Below, piece after piece: positions 53,001-64,000 of a stretch of 64,000 nt of DNA. Position 1 is the stretch's first letter; every line of letters starts with the position of its first letter. Origin of the DNA: Trogon surrucura (Eukaryota; Chordata; Aves; Trogoniformes; Trogonidae); contig CM036658.1 of assembly GCA_020746105.1 (NCBI GenBank), forward strand, positions 34,465,004 through 34,529,003, written 5' to 3'. The notes beneath the pieces were generated by a model. The model made no database searches and was not told where the DNA came from. It worked only from the letters and a program-made list of their open reading frames with translations. The translations under genes and the position numbers were made by a program.

Positions 53001-56000
53001 CGGAGCAAGCAGGGTGTCTCACAAGAGAGGGCTATGCAGGTGTGAAGAGTAAAGGGCTGGGAAAATGAAAACAGGTTTGTGGTGGTTGGATGTCTTGACA
53101 GGGGTGTGTGTCTATTCTTTAGGGGGTGCTGCTCTGCCAAAATATGATGCACACTCAAATCGCAGCCTCAGACTATGCTGCCACAAGGGAAAAGGCAGCA
53201 CAGCATATTTTTTTCTGAGGGGATAATGAAATCAGAAGAGCCAGAAAAGCAAAAGTCATGAGGTAGGGCAGTAACTGAAGGTCATTTACCAGTTTCTTCA
53301 GTTCAGTTCTTGCACACTCTGCAAAGAAGATGAAACTGACTCTAGGCTAGCTGATACCCCTTCCAGGAAGGGAAACATAAAGGTTTGCAGCTTTCATTTC
53401 ATGCTTTGCTTCTGCACCACAGTTTTCTTTTCCAGAACATTTCGTGTGTCTGTGTGTGTGCTCACAATATTGAAGCAATGTCTGCCAACTCGAGCAGGCT
53501 CAGGCCACATGCAGCATCTGTGGGCTGTTAGAAATAACAGCCGTTGCTTTTTGGGGCAAGGAATTAGCTCATAAATATTTCTCAGACTGTCAGTCACGGG
53601 GACTCAAGGCTGCTTGCAGTTTCTGATCGAAATATGGGAGACAGGGCTTCAGCACGCCTGATTAATCTAGTCGGGTAACTGCCCAGCAAAATCATTCATG
53701 AGCACAAGGAAAGAAGTTTCCTTCCCTCTACTTCACAAATAAAGCAACAACAAACATTGGAGGAGGACTACAAAACCCAGAGCTGCTCAGAACATGTCCC
53801 TTGAAACTTGTGTTTTTCAATCCATATGTAAACACGTCTCTTTTTTACAGGGGCTAAATAACTTCTCCCCATATGCTCACGTGTTGTAGGAAATCAAGCC
53901 TGAATAGGTCAGCTTAATCATCACCCAGAGTCAAAGCTCACACAGCCCTGGCCACATGCAGGCCACTGCCAACGGGAGAGACAAAACGGTCACCCCAGTG
54001 TCCTGACGCAGTGCCCTGCTTCCTAATGAGGAGACACGGCCATGCTGAACATCTCCTGCAGGAATAAATACTGCTTTCGTTTTCCTCTTGGTAGGGTGGT
54101 CCAGGTGCCCTTGGAGCATTCTGTGCGTGGACCACATCTGCAGGCACCGAATCAAGACTCTGAACCCTACGCTGGCCTTCACAGAACCAGTAATTCACTG
54201 CTATGAGCTGGATGCTCTCCTTGTCTGAAGGAGCCAGCTTGCACACTTGGAGGACAGGCCATTGAGAAAAGTAATCTCAGCCTCAAAATTTAAATGGATT
54301 TTTTTTTTTTAAGTGGTCACAGATTCTCTGGTAGAAGTTTACTGCTAAAAATTAGGAAGTTTCTTTTTGTTTTGGTTGGTTGGTTGGATTGGGTGGATTG
54401 GGTGGATTTTGGTTTGGTTGGTTGGGTGGATTTTTTTGTTTTAATGACCACATGGTAAAGGCTTGGCACAGTGTTTGAACAAGAGTGCTCCACATCAGTA
54501 ATCCAAGGGACAGGAAGGAAAAGATGACCCACATTGTTTAGGTGAGAAACTCCAGCATAAGAAGAAATGAGAGAATTGGTAAGAATAGCCTCATTTTCAT
54601 TGATCCAGTGATCCATGAGACACCAGTAGAACCCAAAGGTCTAGGTGTATGGGCTGTACTGGTCGGCAGGAAACTCACATAGAGGAATTAAGAGGGTCTT
54701 GGAGCTCCTGGTTTGGTAGAAGTACGCAGCTTTGTCAAGCGTGGGAAAGCCTGAGTCCTGCAGATAACGTGCAGAGCTAAGGTCCATTGCTCAATTTCCA
54801 GTAATTTCTTTTCTCGAGTTTCTTCCTTATGTTGCCTTTTGGCCCAGCATGTGACATTGGCTTAGTGCTTGTTCTGAATGACCTGTTTTGGGGAACCTTC
54901 CCTTACACAATGCTCCAGTTATAAGACAAAGCCCTATCCACATAGATTTAATTATGGTTCTTGAAGACAACATTTCTTGGAGAGAGGCTGCCTCTTACTC
55001 TGTGTTTTTTCCAGCACTCAGCACTTAATGGAGATGTGATCCCAGTCAAACTTGGCATGGGAGTTCTGCAACACTGGCACAAGAGCAGCAGCCTCGTGGT
55101 GTATGTTATTCACTGGGCACTCACTTTGTAGAGTAACTATGTGCCTTAAGTTATGGCTCATATTCAATAAGTGTTTTGGACATTTTTGGATCTATACAGA
55201 AAGACTGTCAAATCCAGCTCTTTTTGCGGTTGTTTCAGGTCTCAGTCGTCACTGACATTAAAAAGTGGGAATAGAAGCAGCTTAAAGTTTCCTTGTGGCT
55301 TGCAAGGCACAGAAACTCGAAGTGGAGACTTTTAAAGGTGGACAGGGACCAAAGGGACTCTGCCGGCTGAGGCTGAAAATCCTGAGCCCTGTTTAATTTA
55401 TACTGCAACATCCACCCTGGGGAATTTGTGAAGCTTCACCACGTTTCCTCTCTCCAGCCTGTTGCAAGTGAAGAGCGATGCATGGACCTGTTGAACCAGT
55501 GATCACATAAGAGATTCTGATGTCAGTGAGATGAGATGGCTGGTGTCTCCACAGTATCCGATCAACAAGGACAGAGGCAGCCGGTACACGAGATACTTGC
55601 TAAATGTGCCAGTGATGTATCTGATCCTGCCTATGCTGTCTACCTCCGTGACAACTCACAAAAAGCCCAGCACCGGCAGCTTTGCTGTCCTACCAAATGC
55701 CACAGACCTGAGTCCTAACAGAGCTGGAGTGGCGGCATGCAGTTCCCCATCTCCTGTGGCATGAGTCCCTCCAGCCTAGACATGGATCCTGAGGACATGT
55801 CAGGCCCTTGCTTCTCCACTGAAATCTCCCTTTCAAAAGCTGTGTACACACTTTGCTTGCTATCATCTGGTAGTAGATTACAGAGACTGCTAATGACTGT
55901 TGTATGCAAGGTCAGGAGTCTCCAGGAGGAAAATGAAGGATGCTGAATGATGAGACAGACCCCAGCATATTCTTTTCACGCCTGTTGATTTGCCTCATAT

Positions 56001-58600
56001 TATAAGGTATGAACAGTGGGGAACTAAAGAACTACAAATTTGATGATAAGTGATTTTGGAAATACATTTAAAAGTGGAAAAAATAATTGAGTTATGATTA
56101 AAAAAGCTCAAAATGCTTTATAAAAATCAACGCCATTTTATACAAGGACCCAGTGTAGTGTTACGCTTATTTTGGTGAGGGACAGAGAAAAAGGTACCAT
56201 CATATTTGGTAGAGTCTTTTGGAAGAGCAGGTCTCTTTCCAGAGCCTTCTGCACTTGCAGTGTTCTTGCAGAGGCAGAGGAAAATAAAAATATACAAACG
56301 AAGGATAAAACTAGATGTTTGAGAAAAGCTCTGATGAGCCATGGTGAACATAACAGATACTTTGCAAAAATAAGAAATATCTGTAAACAAGATAAGCACT
56401 TTCTTGAAGAGGTAGAGGCTTAACTACTGCATCAGGACCTACAATAAAACAAGCAGGAAAAATAAGGATTTATCAAAGGGCTCTGGGGCTAGGGGCTTTT
56501 CAAATGTGTGCTCATGTTTGTCTTTGTACCAGGTTAGCATTATTAAAGGACTACGGAACATTGGAGTAGAGGTAAGAATCTGTAGAGGGCAACCTTATGT
56601 CTCTCAAGCCTTACTTTTTTAGTAACTTGCACTGACTTCCCATAACTCAATAAACCACAGAAAATAACTGGTCTTCAGCCAATTAAATCATATCTACAAA
56701 GTATAGAGGCACTGTATGATGTACTTAAGGAATATGATCTCCTGTGTTTCTGAAAAACATTTACATTACTGGTCATCATCTGTGTGTATGTAACCCGTAC
56801 AACGTATCGCTCTGTCAGCAGGCAAAGACTTGAGAAGATACATGTCCATAGCCCACCCTTTCATTCACATGTGCCTGGTCAAGTTCTTCCCTTTTTTTCA
56901 TTGAAGATGCTGTAGAAATTCGCAGCTCAGCTGCTGCTACAGGTGGGAGAGAAGCTTGCACCTGTAAACAAAGACAAGATCTTCCTGCATTATTTAGTGA
57001 AAGAAAGAGATGCCTGTCCCTGCCCAGCGCAAAAACCACTGCAGCTCCTGCAGTCACCACTCTGAGAAGTACAAGGCCTTGTAATCTTTGCTGTGAAGGT
57101 CCCGCATGTGGCTGAATCGTGGCTGTGATGTAAGAGGAGGGTCAAAGCCTCAAACGATGGGGACAATGTCTTTTGTGCAGAGGAAGTACATCTCCCAGAG
57201 GGGAACATGTATTGTGTTTCACACCACAGAAGATGGAAGCTGTTACAAAGCTTTGGCTGCCGAACTGCTCATGTTTACAGCCCTGGACACCCTCCATTCC
57301 CCAGCTCCCTGGCTGCTGGCCAAGGGAGGCTTGCGAATAAACAATTAAACAATATTGTCGGGGAGAAATTTTCCAGGAGTTCTGTAAAACATTGTGGTCA
57401 GCTGAAAACAAAACAAGGTCCGATCCCTGGCAGGAGATGTTCAGGACATTGGAGGATTGAGCCTGGGCTGAGCCAAAATAAATCCCAAGGAGCAACAATA
57501 ATTCAGCAACCTCCATGCTAAACAGGAATTTCTTTCAGTTTATCCACTTCTGTGGTGGTACTGCTTTGGTGTTCAGGTTCTGAAGAAAATATTTTGTCAG
57601 AGACCAGAGGTCAGAAAAGATTCTTCAAAAGCAATAGACATCTCTTCACCTCTCACATTGTTCGGGACCACACACTACTGCAAGCTGTGGGCATGCCTCC
57701 GAAGAGAGGAGACGAAAGCTTTAGCGATGCTGTTAAGTGTAAATTTAAAAGCTTTGCTACTATTACCTTAAGAAAACAGTAATATATATCCTGTCTGCAA
57801 GCTGTAGAGTGAGGCTGCCGTAAGCCAGTGCTTTAGGAGGACCCTCTTTACTCTTGCAAAACAAACGCCCATAATGCAAGGGCAAAGACAGCCTGTCTGT
57901 AAACAAGTCTGCAAAGGTATGAGTTGGGTCATGGAGATTCTTCTGTCTGACTCTGCCAATTACCACAGAGATGCTATTGACACAAGGTAGTGTAACTAAC
58001 TCAGTTTAAAAACACAGATCAGGGTTTTCCATGCAGCTTTTAAAACCTGACTGCCTTGCTCTCTGCAGACTGGAGGGGATCTGGGTGAGCAGGAATTACT
58101 TGGGGCAGAGCACAGAATGGTTGAAAAAGGAACCCAAAGAAACATCTTCATCTAGTTTCAAACACAAGGCTCTCAGTACATTTGATTTCAGATTATAAAT
58201 TCAGCAAGTGCTGGTGTTTAAGTCTTGAAGTCTGCGTCCCAGATACCCCTTGGGTAGATCCCAGCATTTGCCAGTCTAGACATGAGCTCTGAACTTTCCA
58301 GTAGCTGACAGGAAAATGCTGCAAAAATACTAGAATACCTGAAGGACGGTCAATCCACAAGCAAAAGTGCCATAAAACTATTGCTTTTAACTATTGGTAT
58401 CTTTTAATGCAATGTCACGGCTTGTGGATATCTGAGTTTAGGATTATCCCTAAACTTTGATACCAAAGCAATGCATTCAATCCTGGGTCTTCCAAAGATG
58501 TCGCGTGTAACAAGCTGGGTCTGTGTTGCTCATACTCTGTGCTCCCGCATCAAATTTCTGACATTTAACCACAGATGCAGTTGCAACCTGCTGAGTTTTA
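44076..58600. other. Intergenic DNA downstream of MUSK, no gene recognised
   Basis: 14.5 kb with no open frame resembling a known protein on either strand. In human the next gene downstream of MUSK is LPAR1 in opposite orientation. Its coding exons would be easy to see and are not here. Only simple repeats (54369-54436) and AT-rich homeodomain-like motifs (46881-46920) stand out. Confidence 0.7.
54369..54436. repeat. TTGG/GGATT simple repeat tract
   Basis: Imperfect repetition of ttggttgg, gggtggatt and ggtttggttgg over about 70 bases. It is short-motif slippage DNA. Confidence 0.9.
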
Positions 58601-58937
58601 ATGCAAGGGCGAGTGTCAGGAGGATGGAGCCAGGCTCTTTTCAGCAACGTCCAATGACAGGACAAGGGGCAATGGGTACAAGCTGGAACATAGGAGGTTC
58701 CACAAAAGTATTAGAAGAAACTTTTTCCCTGTGAGGGTGACTGAGCACTGGAACAGACTGCCCAGGGAGGTTGTGGAGTCTCCTCCTCTGGAGGGATTCA
58801 AAACCCGCCTGGACACGTTCCTGTGCGCTCTGCTGTAGGTGATCCTGCTCTGGCAGGGGGGTTGGACTAGACGATCTTTGAGGTCCCTTCCAACCTCTAA
58901 CACTCTGTGATTCTGTGATTCTCTGGTTCTGTGATTC
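58601..58937 (+). mobile_element. CR1 LINE 3' end fragment
   Basis: About 340 bp on the + strand. Translated pieces match the CR1 ORF2 tail: [36 protein letters not shown] and [13 protein letters not shown]. The CR1 terminal motif (ggttggactagacgatctttg) follows, then degenerate ATTCTGTG octamers ending at 58937. It is severely 5'-truncated, as most CR1 copies are. Confidence 0.93.
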
Positions 58938-61314
58938 CCTCATTCAGTTCTTGAGTATCTGGTGGTATGCATATACTGTTACAGAACAATTAATTACACA
59001 CAAAGAGACATGTCAGAGCAGCCATCAATATAAAATCACAAAATGCTGGAGAAGGAGGTTGCCAAAGATCCAAAAAAAAAAGTTGACCTAGCTACTTTGG
59101 GGCCAAACAGGAAAGCACAGGAGTGCACATTTATTTTCTTGTCAGAGGATTGTAAATGATTGAGCAATAATACTAAGTTCAGATCTAATTTCAATATGCC
59201 AAATGATTTGAAAAGATGTATCAATGATACATGCTCAAAGCCAACTTAAATTTTTGGGTTTATATTGAACAATTGTATTAAAATGAAACAAAATGTAAAA
59301 AAGCAGCAGGTGTGAAAGAAGTTGTTAGGGCTACTGCAGAAAACCTTGAAGAGTTGCAACTTTGCTCTTTCCAGAAATCTACAGAAATGACAGTGCTTCA
59401 TCCCTGGTGTGTGTGTGATTGCTCTCTTCACGGAAGATAGGAATATCACAGGAAGTTATTCTCTCAGATTATTTTGTTCTATGAATTTTTGGTGTTGCCA
59501 TGAGCAAGCCTATAAAATTACGGGGAGGGGGGAAGAAGAAACTATTTTTGATCCTGAGCTGAAAATACTACTGCAGTGCCAGAAGGGTCCTTATTTCAGC
59601 AAAGGGGACTGGTCTAGATCTGACTGTAAGGGCATTCGGCCCAATCTTGTTACCATTTGAAAAGAAAGTATCTTTGCCAACAGGAAAATCCATGGCAGGA
59701 GCACCGAGACGGGTGAAAAATAGCAGGATACGTTCCTGGTGAAAATGGAAAATGGTTGAAAGTCTGCACACACATAAAAACCTGCTATCTTCCTCTTTCC
59801 CTCCTCTGTCTCTTGCTTAAGGCCAAAATAACTCAGTGATCCAACTAACAAATGGATCCTTGATTTGTCTTTCAGTGGCAAAAACCACAGACATCCCTTA
59901 TCCAGAAGGTCTGACTTAAATGATAGGGGAATCAGCAAAGGCAGCCAGGGACAGTTTTTGAAGACTGTGTTACAAAATAATAAGATGCATGTATTAAGCA
60001 GCTTGGGAAACTTTGCAATTGGCAAACTCTATGCAGGAACTTGCCACATGTTTTCCAAGAAAAAAAAAATTAAAAATACACATATCTTCCCCCACGAAAG
60101 CCAGCAGCTTTATTGCTGTCTGGCTGCATTGCACCAGGCCTGCATGGGAATGAGTCCTTCCGCTTGCTTTGCTTTGCACCACACTTTCTCAGGTGCAATG
60201 CAAAAATGAAACAAGAGGGAAAGTGAAATCCCGACATGAAAGCAAAAGACAAGATATGAAAAAGTAATGGAGCAGAAAGATGCTGAAGGGCCAAATGATG
60301 GGGTTGTGCTCTGTAACATGGCAAGTGGTTCAGAAACTCTATTAATAATTTTATTGCAAGTAGATCACGTGCAAGGGCTGGATCATCCATCCTGGGCAGC
60401 CTGGTGCTTCATATTCCTTGGCCTTATCTGTACAAAGACTTTACTATCCTCTTCATTCTTCCTCCTACTGCTTTTGCTGGTGTAGTTGAGTTTCTGACAA
60501 CAGAAAACATGCTAGCACATGGCATTCAACCAGAGTACCACCTAGATCTCTCTACCCAAATGGTTTAGAGAGTGACCCGTTGGCCAAATCCCAGCTTTCA
60601 CAAGACACAGGTCATGTCAGGTTGCATTGGTCGCCTGCTGATTCGGACACGTTTGGATGGAGCAGTGCGTTTGGAGAAAGACATGAGGAAGGAAGGCACT
60701 GTCATTTCCAAGTTCTCCAAGCCCTGAAAATCTTTACTGAGAAAAATACAGTTGGTATCAAAAAAGGTCATCAAAACCCAATGTGGAGGCTAACACTCTC
60801 ATGTATCCCCATGATTTCCAGGTGCCCAGCCTGAAGGGTGACATGTGGCCCCTTTGGACTGGGGAAAGCAGGCAGGGAGAGTGTGAAGCCAACATGCCAG
60901 AGGCTCATTTTTCAAGGTCTGGATGCACAGACAGCTCAGCCGTGGATCACGAGTGACACATGCTGGAAGGGTCCATGAGCAGAGAAGGGATGAAAGGCAG
61001 GATGCAGCTGAAAAAGAATGCACCATGCCTCATGCTGAATTTAGAGAAAAAACACACTGCGCAACTGTGAGACCCCTCCTCAGCAATGTCCCCACCCAAC
61101 GCTCCTGCGATGTCACCAGAAGGACTGAAATAAACAAAGGAGTAGGAAATAGAGAGGGGAAAAAAAAAAATCCAGATCCCTTCTCAAGAGGAATTTTAGC
61201 TGAGAATAAAAAAGCAATGTAACAAAATAGGAGCTCCTTTCTTCAGCCTACGGTGGAACACAAAACGAGTCTGAGTAGCTGGAGAAAAAAGCCTTCCCTT
61301 TCTGCTTGCAAAGA
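58938..61314. other. Intergenic DNA, nothing recognised
   Basis: 2.4 kb between a CR1 fragment and the RPL29 fragment. Poly-A runs near 60061 and 61159. Short open frames only. Confidence 0.7.
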
Positions 61315-61341
61315 GCCCCAAGCACACTTCTCCCAAACTGC
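61315..61341. repeat. Direct repeat, left copy, flanking the RPL29 fragment
   Basis: gccccaagcacacttctccc followed by aaactgc. It recurs at 61573-61603 with a 4-base insertion (gagc). The position immediately next to the end of RPL29 homology suggests a target-site duplication or another insertion-linked duplication. Confidence 0.85.
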
Positions 61342-61572
61342 TTTGTTGTGTTTCTTTGCAAACCTCATGTTCCTCAGAAACTTGGGATCAACCCCTTTGA
61401 GAGATTCGTATCTATGCTTTCTGGGTTTCTTGATGCCATTTCTGTGCCATTTACGAGACTGGTTGTGCGTGGTGTGGTTCTTGGACTTGGCCATGGTCAC
61501 ACCTGCGGCAGAGGGAGAGAGAGAGACCCCTCAGCCGCAGAGTGCTGACGTGTTGCGCCCCACCCTCCCGGG
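61342..61572 (-). pseudogene. RPL29: RPL29 (eL29) pseudogene fragment, 3'-truncated at codon 51
   Basis: On the minus strand an ATG at 61494 opens [20 protein letters not shown] and continues in frame to [20 protein letters not shown] and KHNK. This is the highly conserved N-terminus of ribosomal protein eL29. Homology stops after codon 51 at 61342, exactly where a direct-repeat copy begins. The true protein continues with a lysine-rich tail that is absent here and in the flank. The bases before the ATG (a CT-rich tract then ccgcag, gtgtgacc, ATG) look like the intron acceptor and 5'-UTR remnant of the parent gene, although a pyrimidine-rich 5' UTR is also possible. There is no poly(A) tail. 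It is intact as far as it goes but cannot make eL29. Confidence 0.88.
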
Positions 61573-61603
61573 GCCCCAAGCGAGCACACTTCTCCCAAAC
61601 TGC
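61573..61603. repeat. Direct repeat, right copy, flanking the RPL29 fragment
   Basis: The same sequence as 61315-61341 except for four extra bases after gccccaagc. The 18-base 3' part (acacttctcccaaactgc) is identical in both copies. Confidence 0.85.
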
Positions 61604-62749
61604 AGATGCTGTACCAGTCTTTGCCATTAACTCCTCCCTTGCCAGAATGGGTCTCTGAAGGCCTTCCCTGGCCAGCTGCATCCTTGGTGCTCTGCTGTAC
61701 TGATTCGAGATGATTAGTCCTTAAAAAGCTGTACTACATCCCTCTGCTTGTAGAAAAAGTTGGAAACTGGTTTACTCCCAAACACATTTCATGAGCTTTC
61801 TATGGTCTGTTTTCTAATAATCCAAACTGATGTGCAGAAAATCTGATTTCCTAACTGTGCTGGGTTTTTTCCTAGATTCATGAGCCAAGCTATTAAAACT
61901 ACTTTTGCTGCCTTTTATGCTCTTTCCTTCTGTGGAAGATGGACAGGCTGCTTTTTCTTTACTGCAGAGGAGTAGGGACAGGGCAGGGTAGGATTAATGA
62001 GTTAGTCGGAGTGCAGATATATTTTCCATGGGCAGGGCAGGTGGTTTTTTCATCAGGAGGAGCATGTATCTGCTCCTGTCTCAGTGCCTGGCAGGCACGG
62101 TACCTCACCCATCTTGGCTGTCTTTTGCATTGCAGCTGGCTGAAAACATCCCCTACTTGCTATCTCCCCATCAATATGCAGCCAATTTTCTCATTCTTCA
62201 TGGAAAAAAAAATCCTCTTTTAGAATAATAGCAGTTGTGAGATATATTTCACCTTCCTCAATCAGTATAAGTGATACTTTATTTGGAGAACAACTCCTCT
62301 GAAATCAGTGAGTCGTGCCATGAGCTCCAGGTAAGTAGAGGCAGCAGTTGCTTGATGCAATACAGAGTTCTGCAGATGGTTTAGAGATTAAACATAGGTC
62401 ATAGTTTTCACTGAGGCTTATCTACAAATAACTTACAAAAATTTATTAATGAGTCCTTAATAGATTGCCTTCATGACTGGCAATCAATTTTTAAGGACTC
62501 CAAAGGGCAATGAGTTGCCTCTAGCCATCAACTATGTCAGAATTGCTTGAAATACACCATGACATGCATTAGGCATAACGCATTTAAAATCTTTCACTAA
62601 CTTACAATAAACATCTTCCAGCAGAACCTTCATGCAAGTTATGATTGAAGTTGTTCGGCAATGCACAGTGCCCTTCCTCTCTGGATGGACCTGTGCCACT
62701 AGGATGACATAGGATAAGATGACCTGCCTTTCCTGTAATCTTCTCCAGG
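61604..62749. other. Intergenic DNA with a 50-nt hairpin
   Basis: No gene was recognised. An imperfect inverted repeat at 62451-62500 is listed separately. Confidence 0.7.
62451..62500. repeat. Inverted repeat forming a 17-bp imperfect stem, 9-nt loop
   Basis: The outer arms gagtccttaa (62451-62460) and ttaaggactc (62491-62500) are exact reverse complements. The inner arms gattgcc (62463-62469) and ggcaatc (62479-62485) also pair. A small asymmetric internal loop (2 versus 5 nt) and the loop ttcatgact lie between. Confidence 0.85.
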
Positions 62750-63513
62750 ATAGTGCATCTGGGTAGGAAAAACCCCAGGTTCCAGTATAAGTTGGGGAAT
62801 GACTTATTAGAGAGTAGTGTAGGGGAAAGGGACCTGGGAGTCTTGGTGGACAGCAGGATGACCATGAGCCAGCACTGTGCCCTTGTGGCCAGGAAGGCCA
62901 ATGGCATCCTGGGGTGTATTAGAAGGGGGGTGGTTAGTAGGTCGAGAGAGGTTCTCCTTCCCCTCTACTCTGCCCTGGTGAGACCCCATCTGGAATATTG
63001 TGTCCAGTTCTGGGCCCCTCAGTTCAAGAAAGACAGGGAACTGCTGGAGAGAGTCCAGCACAGGGCAACTAGGATGATTAAGGGAGTGGAGCATCTCCCT
63101 TATGAGAAAAGACTGAGGGAGCTGGGGCTCTTTAGTTTGGAGAAGAGGAGACTGAGGGGTGACCTCATTAATGTTTACAAATATATCAAGGGTGAGTGTC
63201 ACGAGGATGGAGCCAGGCTCTTCTCGGTGACAACCACTGATAGGACAAGGGGTAATGGGCTGAAACTGGAACATAAGAGGTTCCACTTAAACTCGAAGAA
63301 ACTTCTCAGTGAGGGTGACGGAGCACTGGAACAGGCTGCCCAGAGAGGCTGTGGAGTCTCCTTCTCTGGAGACATTCAAGACCTGCCTGGACACGTTCCT
63401 GTGTGGCATAGTCTAGGCATTCCGGCTCTGGCAGGGGGATTGGACTTGATGATCTTTCGAGGTCCCTTCCAATCCCTAACATTCTATGATTCTATGATTC
63501 TATGATTCTATGA
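62750..63513 (+). mobile_element. CR1 LINE, 5'-truncated, with a 250-codon open frame
   Basis: The + strand open frame 62753-63505 encodes the CR1 ORF2 C-terminal part: [67 protein letters not shown] and [16 protein letters not shown]. After about residue 183 the genuine ORF2 frame (EHWNRLP-like) lies in another reading frame, so the last part of the open frame is out-of-frame 3' end sequence, not protein. The element ends with four ATTCTATG-type octamers at 63479-63513. It is nearly identical at protein level to the copy at 5163-6541, which indicates the same subfamily. It is not autonomous. Confidence 0.95.
63479..63513 (+). repeat. (ATTCTATG)n CR1 3' terminal octamer repeat
   Basis: Four consecutive units form the characteristic tail of CR1 LINEs, which lack a poly(A) tail. 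Confidence 0.95.
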
Positions 63514-64000
63514 TAGTATCTCAGGTTTGAGAAGCTGAAGAGTGACTTTGATGGGGCTATGCTGATTTATAGGAATTGTTGTAGCCCTATAGTAGTTTTT
63601 CATTAAAAAGTAATGGAGCTTATCACTTAACCTGCTAATGACTTCCTAAAATTTTAATTTCTAGGTGCGTGGCTGTAAGGAGTGATTTGGTATGTGCTCA
63701 TTTTATTTTTTTCCCCTTCTTTAGACTTGCTTTGGGAACAATTTTTCATTTTTGCATATGGCTGTACCACTGCAATGTAATAAAGTTCCTATATCAGTTC
63801 TTTGCTCTGAGAATTTATTTCAGGCTAAAGCACCTCCGTAACTAGCCAAAAATTCCTCCCAGAATGGTTTTGCGGAAAACAGTTGCCAGATCTAAGAGTT
63901 TTGATTCATTAACCAGACTGCTGATAGTAAATTTGCTGGGAATAGTCTTGAATGTGTGGAGTAACCCCCAAATTTTCCATATTATTTGAACTCTCTGTGC
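63514..64000. other. Intergenic end of window; one good poly(A)-signal candidate
   Basis: No coding sequence was recognised. AATAAA at 63779-63784 is followed by a T/GT-rich stretch, so it could end a + strand transcript, but nothing upstream supports one. Confidence 0.5.

Noticed and set aside
44076-64000. LPAR1, the expected downstream neighbour in vertebrate synteny
   Set aside because: No GPCR-like coding exon on the minus strand; the gene must start beyond the window, or the synteny differs.

Overview
This is vertebrate, and almost certainly avian, nuclear DNA. The window holds long introns, AT-leaning non-coding sequence, and three 5'-truncated CR1 LINEs carrying the bird/reptile-type 3' octamer tail (ATTCTATG-like). 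One single-copy vertebrate gene is readable: MUSK, the muscle-specific receptor tyrosine kinase, on the + strand. The copy has a kringle domain between the frizzled-like domain and the membrane. As I recall, that architecture is found in bird, amphibian and fish MuSK but not in mammals.

Layout. Bases 1-14089 are an upstream MUSK intron; the signal peptide and Ig domains 1 and 2 are not in the window. From 14090 to 40782 I assembled 12 coding exons by splice sites and reading phase. In order they encode Ig domain 3 (2 exons), a 7-nt microexon, the frizzled-like cysteine-rich domain (2 exons), a 24-nt microexon, the kringle (2 exons), the stalk plus transmembrane segment, the juxtamembrane plus Gly-loop, the kinase N-lobe, and the rest of the kinase with the stop codon. 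The phases close perfectly: 2216 coding nt give 737 complete residues plus the last two bases of one more codon. All introns have GT-AG ends. From 40783 on there is a 3' UTR of unknown length, then about 20 kb of apparently intergenic DNA. That stretch holds two CR1 fragments and a 3'-truncated RPL29 (ribosomal protein eL29) fragment on the - strand, flanked by a direct repeat.

Biology. MuSK is the signalling receptor of the neuromuscular junction. It is activated by agrin through LRP4 and by cytoplasmic Dok-7, and it drives acetylcholine-receptor clustering. Every residue needed for catalysis and for Dok-7 docking can be seen, so this copy looks functional. The most interesting features are gene-structural: an obligatory 7-nt microexon, a symmetric 24-nt microexon, and symmetric cassettes for the kringle and for the first half of the frizzled domain. 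I see no CRISPR, prokaryotic, phage or novel multi-gene system here.
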